A stretch of 13,844 bases of DNA from an uncultured bacterium (lineage in GTDB: Bacteria > Cyanobacteriota > Vampirovibrionia > Gastranaerophilales > Gastranaerophilaceae). Location: positions 1 to 13,844 of the forward strand of contig CACZPB010000208.1 of the NCBI GenBank assembly GCA_902782905.1. The letters run 5' to 3'. The position numbers were made by a program, and so were the translations under genes. This document shows, piece by piece, positions 7,604-12,928 of the stretch (the first letter of the stretch is position 1; each line of letters opens with the position of its first letter). The notes beneath the pieces were generated by a model. That model searched no databases and was not told the origin of the DNA. It worked only from the letters and a program-made list of their open reading frames with translations.

Positions 7604-8542
7604 TCTGAATTCTTCTCCGATTTTGGGGCTGACTATTCTTATAAAGTCTTTGCTGTCTCCCATAAAGAAACTTCCAAACTGCATAACAGTCGGCACGATT
7701 AAACCTTTTGAGGTTGCGATAAAGAATTTGTCATCCTCGATTTTTGCGACAGTTCCGGCGGGATGCGGGATGCAGAAGGCATCTGATGCGACTTCTGCTT
7801 TCATAATTTTCATCATGTTTCCGCGGAATGTAGTGCTTGCGAGAATAAACGGGTTGAGTGCACGAATAAATCTTTCGATTTCTTCAGCTGTTTTGTTATA
7901 ATTTATAAACAGTTCTTGTTCAGAGAGCCCTTTACCTGATACGAAATCGCCTCTTGGTTGTTCAAGTCTTGGAAGCTCTTGAACTTCGTACATTTGAAGT
8001 ACTTGAAGAAGAAGCTCTATTCCAAGCACATTCAGCTCATTAAAAATTGTACCCATAGTCGCTTTTGAATGGATATGGTAAGGTTTTTGAGCAATTATAT
8101 CACCGGTGTCAAAACCTTCATCCATAAAGTGAACAGTGACACCTGTTTCTGTTTCGCCGTTCATAATAACGCGTGAGTATGGATTTCCGCCTCTGTATTT
8201 AGGAAGCATTGACGGATGAACATTTATAAACCCGTCTTTTGTTGCCTGCATAAGGATTTTCGGAATTTTGTAATTGAATGAGCAAACAACAGCAGCATCA
8301 ATTTCTAATGAGCGAACTTTTTCTATAAGCTCAGGTTCATCAAGTTCATCATAGTCTATATAGTTGAGTCGTCTTGATTGTACAAAATTTTTGAAATCTC
8401 TGTACATGTTGTGCTCTTTTTTGGGGCCCAAAACTCCCACTATGTTTACTCCTGCCATTAAGAGCCCATCAAGCCCGATATATGCCATATCAGGAATTCC
8501 GACAAACAATATTCTTTTTTTGAAAGTATTTCTGTTAAACAT
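7601..8542 (-). CDS. Formyltransferase-family protein, Fmt-like
   Basis: 313-residue protein with the two-domain plan of methionyl-tRNA formyltransferase: an N-terminal formyl-tetrahydrofolate hydrolase/transferase domain and a C-terminal OB-like domain (about 205-305). The catalytic Asn-His-Asp triad is present: INVHPSMLPKYRGG gives N107 and H109, and FDTGD gives D145. The folate-site context GETETGVTVHFMDEGFDTGDII is close to Fmt. The loop after the second strand, which in Fmt is rich in Gly/Arg/Lys and contacts initiator tRNA, is replaced by GPKKEHNMYRDFKNF (39-53). It may therefore be a paralogue acting on another amine, such as a nucleotide sugar, rather than the housekeeping Fmt. The ATG at 8542 has no Shine-Dalgarno sequence and lies only about 15 bases from a TATACT box, suggesting a very short or absent leader. 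It is followed by the TIM-barrel gene after 123 bases. Confidence 0.75.
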   Translation of the reverse strand: MFNRNTFKKRILFVGIPDMAYIGLDGLLMAGVNIVGVLGPKKEHNMYRDFKNFVQSRRLNYIDYDELDEPELIEKVRSLEIDAAVVCSFNYKIPKILMQATKDGFINVHPSMLPKYRGGNPYSRVIMNGETETGVTVHFMDEGFDTGDIIAQKPYHIHSKATMGTIFNELNVLGIELLLQVLQMYEVQELPRLEQPRGDFVSGKGLSEQELFINYNKTAEEIERFIRALNPFILASTTFRGNMMKIMKAEVASDAFCIPHPAGTVAKIEDDKFFIATSKGLIVPTVMQFGSFFMGDSKDFIRIVSPKIGEEFR

Positions 8543-8556
8543 ATTTTGCTAAGTCA

Positions 8557-8565
8557 AGTATACCA
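8557..8565 (-). promoter_or_regulatory. Extended -10 promoter of the formyltransferase-like gene
   Basis: On the minus strand TGGTATACT combines the extended -10 dinucleotide TG with a TATACT hexamer (8557-8562; consensus TATAAT). No good -35 box is found at 16-18 bases; TTGTGG is 20 bases away. A start of transcription 6-7 bases downstream would fall about 8 bases before the ATG at 8542. Confidence 0.5.
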
Positions 8566-8601
8566 TTAAATTCAAATTTGTACCACAATGTTAATTTAGG
8601 G

Positions 8602-8644
8602 TATTTTGTAACACATTCTTCACAAAGAATACAAAATAATGTGT
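8602..8644. promoter_or_regulatory. Interleaved inverted repeats upstream of the formyltransferase-like gene
   Basis: Two crossing inverted pairs occur: TATTTTGT (8602-8609) with ACAAAATA (8631-8638), enclosing ATTCTT (8615-8620) with AAGAAT (8625-8630); and ACACATT (8611-8617) with AATGTGT (8638-8644). The pairs cannot all form at once. They lie 40-80 bases upstream of the TATACT box, so they could be an operator for a dimeric regulator or a repeat element. Function is inference. Confidence 0.4.
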
Positions 8645-8687
8645 AATAGAAAACATGGCGGTGTTTTTGAATGACACTCCATTCTGA

Positions 8688-8707
8688 CCTTCCCCATCAA
8701 GGGAAGG
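8688..8707. repeat. CCTTCCC/GGGAAGG palindrome
   Basis: Seven-bp arms CCTTCCC (8688-8694) and GGGAAGG (8701-8707) with a six-base loop. It is a diverged relative of the palindromes at 7515 and 8762. Confidence 0.65.
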
Positions 8708-8761
8708 GGTAAATGTAACTTAGCATGAATTGAAATCTACAGATTTGGCGCATGTTGGGTT

Positions 8762-8781
8762 CTCTCCCCTAATGGGGAGAG
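8762..8781. repeat. CTCTCCCC-TAAT-GGGGAGAG palindrome
   Basis: Perfect 8-bp arms with the same TAAT loop as the copy at 7515-7534. It lies 53 bases upstream of the start of the small frameshifted ORF at 8835. Confidence 0.75.
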
Positions 8782-8834
8782 TTATAGAGAGGTTTTATAC
8801 GAACAATAACAGAACAAGAAAGCGAGAGTATGAA

Positions 8835-9003
8835 ATGATAAAAATCAACCCCAAAACAGTAAAATCAACCTCTCACTGGGGTGGCAGTCTATAATGCTGC
8901 CTTAACAAGACTTTTAACCAACAAAGCTCAAAACGCTGAATATCAAAAACAAAATGCTGAGTTTGAGAAACGCTTGGCTAAACTTGAAAAAAAAGAAAAG
9001 TAA
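8835..9003 (+). pseudogene. Small coiled-coil ORF interrupted by a frameshift
   Basis: ATG at 8835, with GAGAG (8824-8828) 6 bases upstream, opens a frame reading MIKINPKTVKSTSHWGGSL and ending at TAA 8892-8894. The +1 frame then runs through YNAALTRLLTNKAQNAEYQK to TAA at 9001-9003 and ends in a charged heptad-like stretch (FEKRLAKLEKKEK). Removing one G from the GGGG at 8878-8881 would join both parts into a single 55-residue protein with a short N-terminal part and a coiled-coil tail. C-terminal coiled coils of this kind occur on phage tail and adhesin-like proteins, but I do not recognise this one. It may be a decayed gene, a sequencing error in a homopolymer, or a frameshift-regulated gene. 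It ends 7 bases before the convergent recR stop. Confidence 0.45.
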
Positions 9004-9010
9004 GCGTATT

Positions 9011-9607
9011 TTACAGTTCTCTTCTGCCTTCAATTGCGCGAGCGAGTGTAACTTCATCAGCGTATTCTAAGTCCGCGCCCACAGGCAGACCAAAGGCAAT
9101 TCTTGATATCTTTATACCGAAAGGTTTGATTAGTTTTGTCAAATATAAGCTTGTTGCCTCGCCTTCAACAGAAGGTGAGAGCGCAAGTATAACTTCTTGT
9201 ACACTGTCATCCGTAAGTCTGTTCAAGAGTTCTTTTATTCTGATATCTTCTGCTCCAATGCCATCTATCGGAGAAATTAAGCCTTGTAAAACGTGATACA
9301 AACCCTTGTATTCGTTAGTTTTTTCTATTGCTATCAAATCCTTTGTCTCCGCTACAACACAGATTACAGAACGGTTACGGTTGTTCGATGAACAAATTTC
9401 ACACGGGCTTTGAGTGGATATGTTGTAACAAATCTCACAAGTTTTTGAGCTTCTTTTTGCCTCAATAATAGCGTTAGCAAACTTTTCTACCTCGCTAACA
9501 GGCATCTTTAGCACCTGAAAAGCCATCCTTTGAGCCGACTTTGGCCCAACGGACGGAAATTTTTGAAATTGCTCTATTAACGCTGCTATGGATTTAGGAT
9601 AAATCAT
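9011..9607 (-). CDS. recR: Recombination mediator protein RecR
   Basis: Component of the RecFOR pathway that loads RecA at single-strand gaps; binds DNA as a ring-shaped tetramer with RecO. The 198 residues match the family length. In order: a helix-hairpin-helix region (FPSVGPKSAQRMAF, 17-30), a four-cysteine zinc finger (C57, C60, C69, C72 in CEIC...CEIC), a Toprim domain (about 81-175) with AETKD and ISPIDGIGAEDI, and the C-terminal region with SPSVEGEATSLYL and GLPVGADLEYAD. It follows ybaB, its common partner in bacteria, but at 156 bases, because a repeat block is inserted between them. That repeat reaches to within a few bases of the ATG at 9607, and no Shine-Dalgarno sequence remains visible (CACTTTAAAA precedes the start). 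Confidence 0.95.
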   Translation of the reverse strand: MIYPKSIAALIEQFQKFPSVGPKSAQRMAFQVLKMPVSEVEKFANAIIEAKRSSKTCEICYNISTQSPCEICSSNNRNRSVICVVAETKDLIAIEKTNEYKGLYHVLQGLISPIDGIGAEDIRIKELLNRLTDDSVQEVILALSPSVEGEATSLYLTKLIKPFGIKISRIAFGLPVGADLEYADEVTLARAIEGRREL

Positions 9608-9612
9608 TTTTA

Positions 9613-9760
9613 AAGTGATTAAGTGACGTAGTGATTAAGTGAATAAGTGATTATTCATTTGCTCAAACATCACTCGTTTAACCTTTCTTTTTTTGAAGTG
9701 ATTAAGTGACGGAGTGATTATTCATTTGCTCAATCGTCACTTGTTCAATCTTGCTTTTTG
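9613..9760. repeat. Duplicated GTGATTAAGTGAC repeat block
   Basis: Two related units lie in tandem between ybaB and recR. Each starts with AAGTGATTAAGTGACG (9613-9628 and 9696-9711), contains the 20-mer GTGATTATTCATTTGCTCAA (9647-9666 and 9714-9733), and ends with a CACT-GTT-AA-CTT-CTTTTT type tail. The first unit has an extra internal AAGTGA-like duplication. AAGTGAC and GTCACTT in the second unit can pair, so the transcript could fold. Confidence 0.8.
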
Positions 9761-9763
9761 TTC

Positions 9764-10099
9764 CTAGAAAAGCCCAGGAATAGAAATACCGCCTGTTATA
9801 GACTTCATTTTTTCTTCCATAACCTTGGTTGCTTTTTCTGTTGTCTGATTGATTGCAGCAGTTATAATATCTTCAAGCATTTCAATGCTGTCTTCTGATA
9901 CAGAAGAAGGGTCCTCAGGATTAATCGCTTCTGCTGATAATTTTATAGATTTAAACAAACCTTTGCCATCGCAGATAACTTTTACTGCACCGTTTGCGGC
10001 TTCGCCTGAAATTTCCATGTGGTTAAGCTCTTCTTGAGCGTCTTTTAATCTCTTTTGTATATTTTGAGCTTGTTTCATCATATTCATCATGTTCATCAT
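9764..10099 (-). CDS. YbaB/EbfC family nucleoid-associated protein
   Basis: Small DNA-binding protein of the YbaB/EbfC family, which forms tweezer-like dimers and coats DNA; often encoded beside recR. The 111 residues fit. An N-terminal methionine-rich helix (MMNMMNMMKQAQNIQKRL) continues as a charged amphipathic helix, followed by the strand region GAVKVICDGKGLFKSIKLS and a C-terminal helix ending in GGISIPGLF, all as in the family. Several in-frame ATG codons crowd the start; the first (10099) is preferred because GGAGGA (10107-10112) lies 7 bases upstream. It is preceded by yebC (75-base gap) and followed by recR, all on the same strand, so a single transcript is likely. dnaX, the usual upstream partner, is absent. 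Confidence 0.92.
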   Translation of the reverse strand: MMNMMNMMKQAQNIQKRLKDAQEELNHMEISGEAANGAVKVICDGKGLFKSIKLSAEAINPEDPSSVSEDSIEMLEDIITAAINQTTEKATKVMEEKMKSITGGISIPGLF

Positions 10100-10144
10100 A
10101 ATTTAATCCTCCTTTTTTCTTGGGATATAGCCCCCTCACCCCAA

Positions 10145-10165
10145 CCCTCTCCCGCAGGGCGAGGG
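10145..10165. repeat. CCCTCTCCC-GCA-GGGCGAGGG palindrome
   Basis: Inverted repeat with 9-base arms and one T:C mismatch, preceded by CCCCCTCACCCCAAC, a flank often found with this widespread repeat type. It sits in the yebC-ybaB gap, 10 bases after the yebC stop, where it may work as a weak transcription or RNA-stability element. It is related to the palindromes at 7515, 8688 and 8762. Confidence 0.7.
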
Positions 10166-10174
10166 AGAAAGTTT

Positions 10175-10933
10175 TTATATTTGCTCTTCAATCTTTGACA
10201 TCAAATCATCATCAATATCAAAGTTTGCATATACGTTTTGAACGTCATCGTGTTCCTCTAATCTTCCTAAGAGTCTCATAATATTTACTGCTGTTTTTTC
10301 ATCAGTGACTTCAATCGTGTTTTGAGGAACTCTTGTGAATTCAGCGGTTACAGACTTAAACCCGTCCTTTTCCAAACCTTCTGCTACAGGCTGTAAGTTC
10401 GGAACGGAAGTATAAACCTTGTATTCGTCTTCTTCTTCAACAATATCATCAGCATCAAGGTTAATCGCTGCTTCAAATAAAGCATCAAAATCAACAGAAT
10501 CTTTTTCAAAAGTTATGCACCCTTTTTTGTCAAACATCCAACCAACGCAGCCTGTTTCACCTAGATTCCCGTTAAACTTCGTGAAATAGCTTCTGATATC
10601 GCCTGCTGTTCTGTTTTTGTTATCGGTCATAGCCTCAATTACAACGGCAACACCACCTGCTGCATATCCTTCATAAGTCATTTCATCATAGTTTTCATTG
10701 TTGCCTGCGCCTGAACCCTTTTCAATTGCACGTTTGATATTATCATTTGGAAGCCCCGCAGCCTTAGCCTTCTCAATCGCTGTTCTCAAACGGAAATTAC
10801 CCGCAGGATCAGGACCGCCAAGCTTTGATGCTACAATGAGCTCTCTTGAATATTTTTGAAATTCGGCAGCTCTTAATGAGTCTGTCTTTGCTTTCTTATG
10901 TTTTATCGTTGACCATTTTGAGTGTCCACTCAT
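10175..10933 (-). CDS. YebC/PmpR (TACO1) family protein
   Basis: Member of the YebC family: some members act as transcriptional regulators (PmpR), others help ribosomes through difficult stretches such as polyproline (TACO1/YebC type). The 252 residues match the family. It opens with the signature MSGHSKWSTIKHKKAKTD, then shows FQKYSRELIVASKLGGPDP, AIEKAKAAGLPNDNIKRAIEKG and YEGYAAGGVAVVIEAMTDNKNRT, and contains the conserved GETGCVGWMFDKKG. The start is firm: GGGGG (10939-10943) is 5 bases upstream of the ATG. A possible promoter (TTTACA, 18 bases, TATAAG) lies immediately upstream, but its start point would fall in the ribosome site, so I do not list it. It leads the yebC-ybaB-recR unit. 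Confidence 0.95.
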   Translation of the reverse strand: MSGHSKWSTIKHKKAKTDSLRAAEFQKYSRELIVASKLGGPDPAGNFRLRTAIEKAKAAGLPNDNIKRAIEKGSGAGNNENYDEMTYEGYAAGGVAVVIEAMTDNKNRTAGDIRSYFTKFNGNLGETGCVGWMFDKKGCITFEKDSVDFDALFEAAINLDADDIVEEEDEYKVYTSVPNLQPVAEGLEKDGFKSVTAEFTRVPQNTIEVTDEKTAVNIMRLLGRLEEHDDVQNVYANFDIDDDLMSKIEEQI

Positions 10934-10995
10934 AAATTCCCCCTTATATCCCTATTGCCCTACAATTGTAAAGGAAATGGGCTAAAAAAACAAGT

Positions 10996-11028
10996 CCTAC
11001 TTTTTCTTTTTAGTAAAGAAAAAGTAGG
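10996..11028. repeat. Perfect 14-bp hairpin CCTACTTTTTCTTT/AAAGAAAAAGTAGG
   Basis: Arms 10996-11009 and 11015-11028 pair perfectly around a 5-base loop. On the minus strand the hairpin is followed by ACTTG and then a run of T, so it may terminate transcripts arriving from upstream before yebC. The flank GCAAAAAGAAAAG on the other side and the AT-rich stem suggest a dispersed repeat. Confidence 0.7.
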
Positions 11029-11051
11029 CAAAAAGAAAAGAACACATTGTC

Positions 11052-11101
11052 GGCTCGCATTTTGCAGAGTTACAAGATTATTTTGGGACTACAGGCGAGC
11101 C
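11052..11101. repeat. GGCTCGC/GCGAGCC inverted pair
   Basis: GGCTCGC (11052-11058) and GCGAGCC (11095-11101) are inverted copies separated by 36 bases. GC-rich arms stand out against the AT-rich surroundings. Function unknown. Confidence 0.45.
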
Positions 11102-11126
11102 TCTTTTGTCGTAACTACTAGTCTAG

Positions 11127-11248
11127 CGTCATTGCGGGCGACGAAGCAATCCACTACAGATGCAAGGATAAGACTGGATTGCTTCGGGAGTGGTAAACAA
11201 TTGATAAAACTACAAAATAATTATATTTACCCCTCCCTCGCAATGACG
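11127..11248. mobile_element. MITE-like palindromic element of the CGTCATTGCG type
   Basis: Terminal inverted repeats CGTCATTGCG (11127-11136) and CGCAATGACG (11239-11248) enclose a second inverted pair, GAAGCAATCCA (11143-11153) and TGGATTGCTTC (11175-11185). This is the layout of a short non-coding palindromic repeat scattered through many bacterial genomes (known from general experience). It is lopsided: 6 bases separate outer and inner arms on the left, but 53 on the right. No transposase is encoded. Spurious translation of such elements gives peptides like SLRATKQS, as seen here. Confidence 0.7.
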
Positions 11249-11267
11249 GAAAATGAAACTACAAGAT

Positions 11268-11295
11268 TATAGGTCGGGTTTTAACCCGACTAATA
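11268..11295. repeat. GTCGGG palindromic repeat (copy 2)
   Basis: The hairpin GTCGGGTTTTAACCCGAC is at 11273-11290, with TATAG before and an AATA-containing, T-rich tail after, matching the copy at 5631-5658 in sequence and orientation. The outer TTGAAAGT arms of copy 1 are missing here. Confidence 0.75.
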
Positions 11296-11327
11296 TTTTT
11301 ACATCCGACTTGGCATTTTCACTTTGA

Positions 11328-11376
11328 GGTCGGCTTGGAGTTCTAAAATAAATTAGTAGTTTTCAAATAGCCGACC
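11328..11376. repeat. GGTCGGCT/AGCCGACC inverted pair
   Basis: Perfect 8-bp arms (11328-11335 and 11369-11376) with a 33-base AT-rich loop, just after the second GTCGGG palindrome, which it resembles in its TCGG core. Confidence 0.5.
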
Positions 11377-11399
11377 GACAATTAGTTAAAAGGTTTTCG

Positions 11400-11421
11400 G
11401 TTCCTTTTGCCTAAAAGGAAC
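11400..11421 (-). terminator. Terminator-like hairpin after the alcohol dehydrogenase gene
   Basis: GTTCCTTTT (11400-11408) pairs perfectly with AAAAGGAAC (11413-11421) around a 4-base loop. It starts 15 bases beyond the stop of the dehydrogenase gene, the right place to end the lgt-ompH-dehydrogenase transcript. The T-run after it on the minus strand is weak (CCTTTTAAC), so it may instead be, or also be, a dispersed repeat. Confidence 0.5.
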
Positions 11422-11436
11422 AACCACCCTCTCCAT

Positions 11437-12474
11437 TCAAGGCTTTACAAGGAACTTAATAGCATTTCCGGCTATATGTTCTTGCATAGCCCATTCGACT
11501 TTTTCAAGCGGAATTTCGGCTGTAATAAGTTTTTCCACTTCGACATCGCCTGATGAGATATAGTCAAGTGCTTTTCTAAAGTATTTAGGTGTATGGTGGA
11601 ACACGCTCATAAGTTTTATATCTCCGTAGTGCATTCTTGTAGTGTCGAAGGTTACTGTAGAGCCTGATTTACATCCGCCGAAGAAATGTACTGTACCTCC
11701 TGGGCGAACGCAGGAAAATACTCTTTCCCACATTTCAGGGAGTCCGACGCATTCGACTGCAACATCAAGTCCTTTTTTTTCTTCCGTAAAATCTTTGAAG
11801 ATTTTTTCCGGATTAGGGTATTTTTTCAAATCTACAATTTCGTCCGCGTGGCTGAATTCTTCTGCGAGTTTCAGTTTAATGGGATTTCTTCCTGCGGCAA
11901 TAACTCTTGCACCTTTGAGTTTTGCAAGACGCGCAAACATCAAACCTATTGGACCGATTCCGATAATACCTACGGTGTCATTTGGTTTGATATCCGTTCT
12001 TTCAACTCCGTGAACTACGTTAGCAAGTGGTTCACAAAAAGCTGCCTTTTCAAACGGTAAGCTGTCAGGGAGTATCAGTGTATTTTTCTTAACGATTCTT
12101 TCCGGAACAACTATATATTCAGCGTAAGCTCCGTTTAAGAGGTCTAGGTTTTCGCACAGGTTGTATTCTCCGCGCTTGCAATAAAAGCAGTCTCCGCAGG
12201 GTGCCGAATTTGCGCATACAACTCTGTCTCCGACTTTTACGTTTTTGACGTCGTCTGCGACTTGTGCAACAGTTCCTGAAAATTCGTGTCCAAAGCCTGA
12301 CGGAATATGTTTGATTAGAACGGGGTGTCCGCGTCTAAATGTTTTAACGTCTGTACCGCAGGTAAGTGCTGCACCAATCTTCACAAGAATTTCCCCTCTT
12401 TCGAGGGGCTTAATTCTTGTTTCTTCATATTTAATATTCTGTGGTCCGTAAAATAGGACTGCTTTCATTTTCAC
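11437..12474 (-). CDS. Zinc-dependent medium-chain alcohol/polyol dehydrogenase
   Basis: MDR-superfamily dehydrogenase (sorbitol/threonine dehydrogenase-like), 345 residues from the GTG. Catalytic zinc ligands: C39 (LTCGTD), H63-E64 (GFGHEFSG) and E148 (FCEPLANVVHG). The structural zinc site has four cysteines, C93, C96, C99 and C107, in CGDCFYCKRGEYNLC. The Rossmann motif is GIGPIG (172-177). After the second Rossmann strand the sequence is AAGRNP with no acidic residue, so NADP(H) may be preferred (inference). Substrate unknown; a sugar alcohol or threonine is the family guess. GTG at 12474 shares its base with the ompH stop (TAGTG); ATG at 12468, giving MKAVLFYG, is the more family-like start and 5 bases past that stop. 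AAAGG lies 10 bases before the GTG, so the choice is open. Last gene of the TPR-lgt-ompH unit, and an odd partner for it. Confidence 0.88.
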   Translation of the reverse strand: MKMKAVLFYGPQNIKYEETRIKPLERGEILVKIGAALTCGTDVKTFRRGHPVLIKHIPSGFGHEFSGTVAQVADDVKNVKVGDRVVCANSAPCGDCFYCKRGEYNLCENLDLLNGAYAEYIVVPERIVKKNTLILPDSLPFEKAAFCEPLANVVHGVERTDIKPNDTVGIIGIGPIGLMFARLAKLKGARVIAAGRNPIKLKLAEEFSHADEIVDLKKYPNPEKIFKDFTEEKKGLDVAVECVGLPEMWERVFSCVRPGGTVHFFGGCKSGSTVTFDTTRMHYGDIKLMSVFHHTPKYFRKALDYISSGDVEVEKLITAEIPLEKVEWAMQEHIAGNAIKFLVKP

Positions 12475-12926
12475 TATTTAATAACCTTTAAAACTGCATC
12501 TGTGATATCATCACCACCGAATACTACTGAGCCTTTCGGAAGAACCATAGTGTAACCCATAGCTTTAGCTTGTGCTCCTACTTGAGCAGTAATGCTTTGG
12601 TCTGCTTCTTTTAATTTAGCAGTGTATTCTTTCATATTAGCTTCTCTTTTTTGTGCTAATTGTTTTTCGTATTTTTGAGCCATTGTTTGTTTATTTTTAT
12701 CTGTGCTTTGTTTGTTGATGTCTTCTTGAGCAGTTTTGATAAATTTTGCGATTTCTTTTTGTTTAGCTTCTTGAGATTTCTTCAAAGCCTTAACTTGAGA
12801 AGATGCTGAAACAACTTTTTGAATATCGATTACAGCAATTTTTTGTGGTTCAGGTGCTGCAATAGCTGCTGTTGTAAACATCATAACTGACATAATTGAT
12901 AATGCGATAGTTCTTTTTAAATTCAT
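12474..12926 (-). CDS. OmpH/Skp-family periplasmic chaperone
   Basis: Skp/OmpH-type chaperone that holds unfolded outer-membrane proteins in the periplasm. The 150 residues begin with a signal peptide: positive MNLKRT, a hydrophobic core, and AIA before a likely cleavage after A23. The mature start PEPQKIAVIDIQKVVSAS is the typical OmpH first strand, followed by a Lys/Gln/Glu-rich coiled-coil hairpin (about 40-115) forming the tentacle, and a closing strand region GYTMVLPKGSVVFGGDDITD with a final helix. AGGAG overlaps the end of lgt, 2 bases separate the lgt stop from this ATG, and the stop shares a base with the GTG of the dehydrogenase gene, so translation is probably coupled. It implies an outer membrane. 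bamA and lpxD, common neighbours, are not in the window. Confidence 0.88.
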   Translation of the reverse strand: MNLKRTIALSIMSVMMFTTAAIAAPEPQKIAVIDIQKVVSASSQVKALKKSQEAKQKEIAKFIKTAQEDINKQSTDKNKQTMAQKYEKQLAQKREANMKEYTAKLKEADQSITAQVGAQAKAMGYTMVLPKGSVVFGGDDITDAVLKVIK

Positions 12927-12928
12927 AC

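Larger units (their letters stand above)
8543..8834. other. Non-coding repeat-rich spacer
   Basis: I see no gene here. From left to right it holds a probable minus-strand promoter (8557), a block of interleaved inverted repeats (8602-8644), a palindrome of the CCTTCCC type (8688-8707) and one of the CTCTCCCC type (8762-8781). A spacer of about 50 bases containing GTGTTTTTGAATGACAC precedes the first palindrome and may be part of a larger dispersed unit. Confidence 0.6.
10934..11436. other. Palindrome-packed intergenic block
   Basis: I see no gene in these 503 bases. They hold, in order, a perfect 14-bp hairpin (10996), a GGCTCGC inverted pair (11052), a MITE-like element (11127-11248), the second GTCGGG palindrome (11268), a GGTCGGCT inverted pair (11328) and a terminator-like hairpin (11400). 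The 11-mer TACAAGATTAT occurs at 11071-11081 and 11260-11270, bracketing the MITE-like element. The block separates the lgt-ompH-dehydrogenase operon from the yebC unit. Confidence 0.7.

Noticed and set aside
7311..7901. Plus-strand ORFs of 83 and 109 residues
   Set aside because: They are antisense to the TIM-barrel and formyltransferase-like genes and pass through a palindromic repeat. No domain is visible.
9613..9760. Possible CRISPR array
   Set aside because: Only two diverged units of unequal length exist, sharing most of their sequence with no unique spacers of constant size, and no cas genes are nearby.
10922..11272. 116-residue plus-strand ORF across the yebC upstream region
   Set aside because: It begins inside yebC on the opposite strand and runs through palindromic repeats. 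Its SLRATKQS and SLAMTE segments are the usual false translation of the CGTCATTGCG element.
11642..12060. Two overlapping plus-strand ORFs of about 123 residues
   Set aside because: Both are antisense to the dehydrogenase gene, whose motifs are complete on the other strand.
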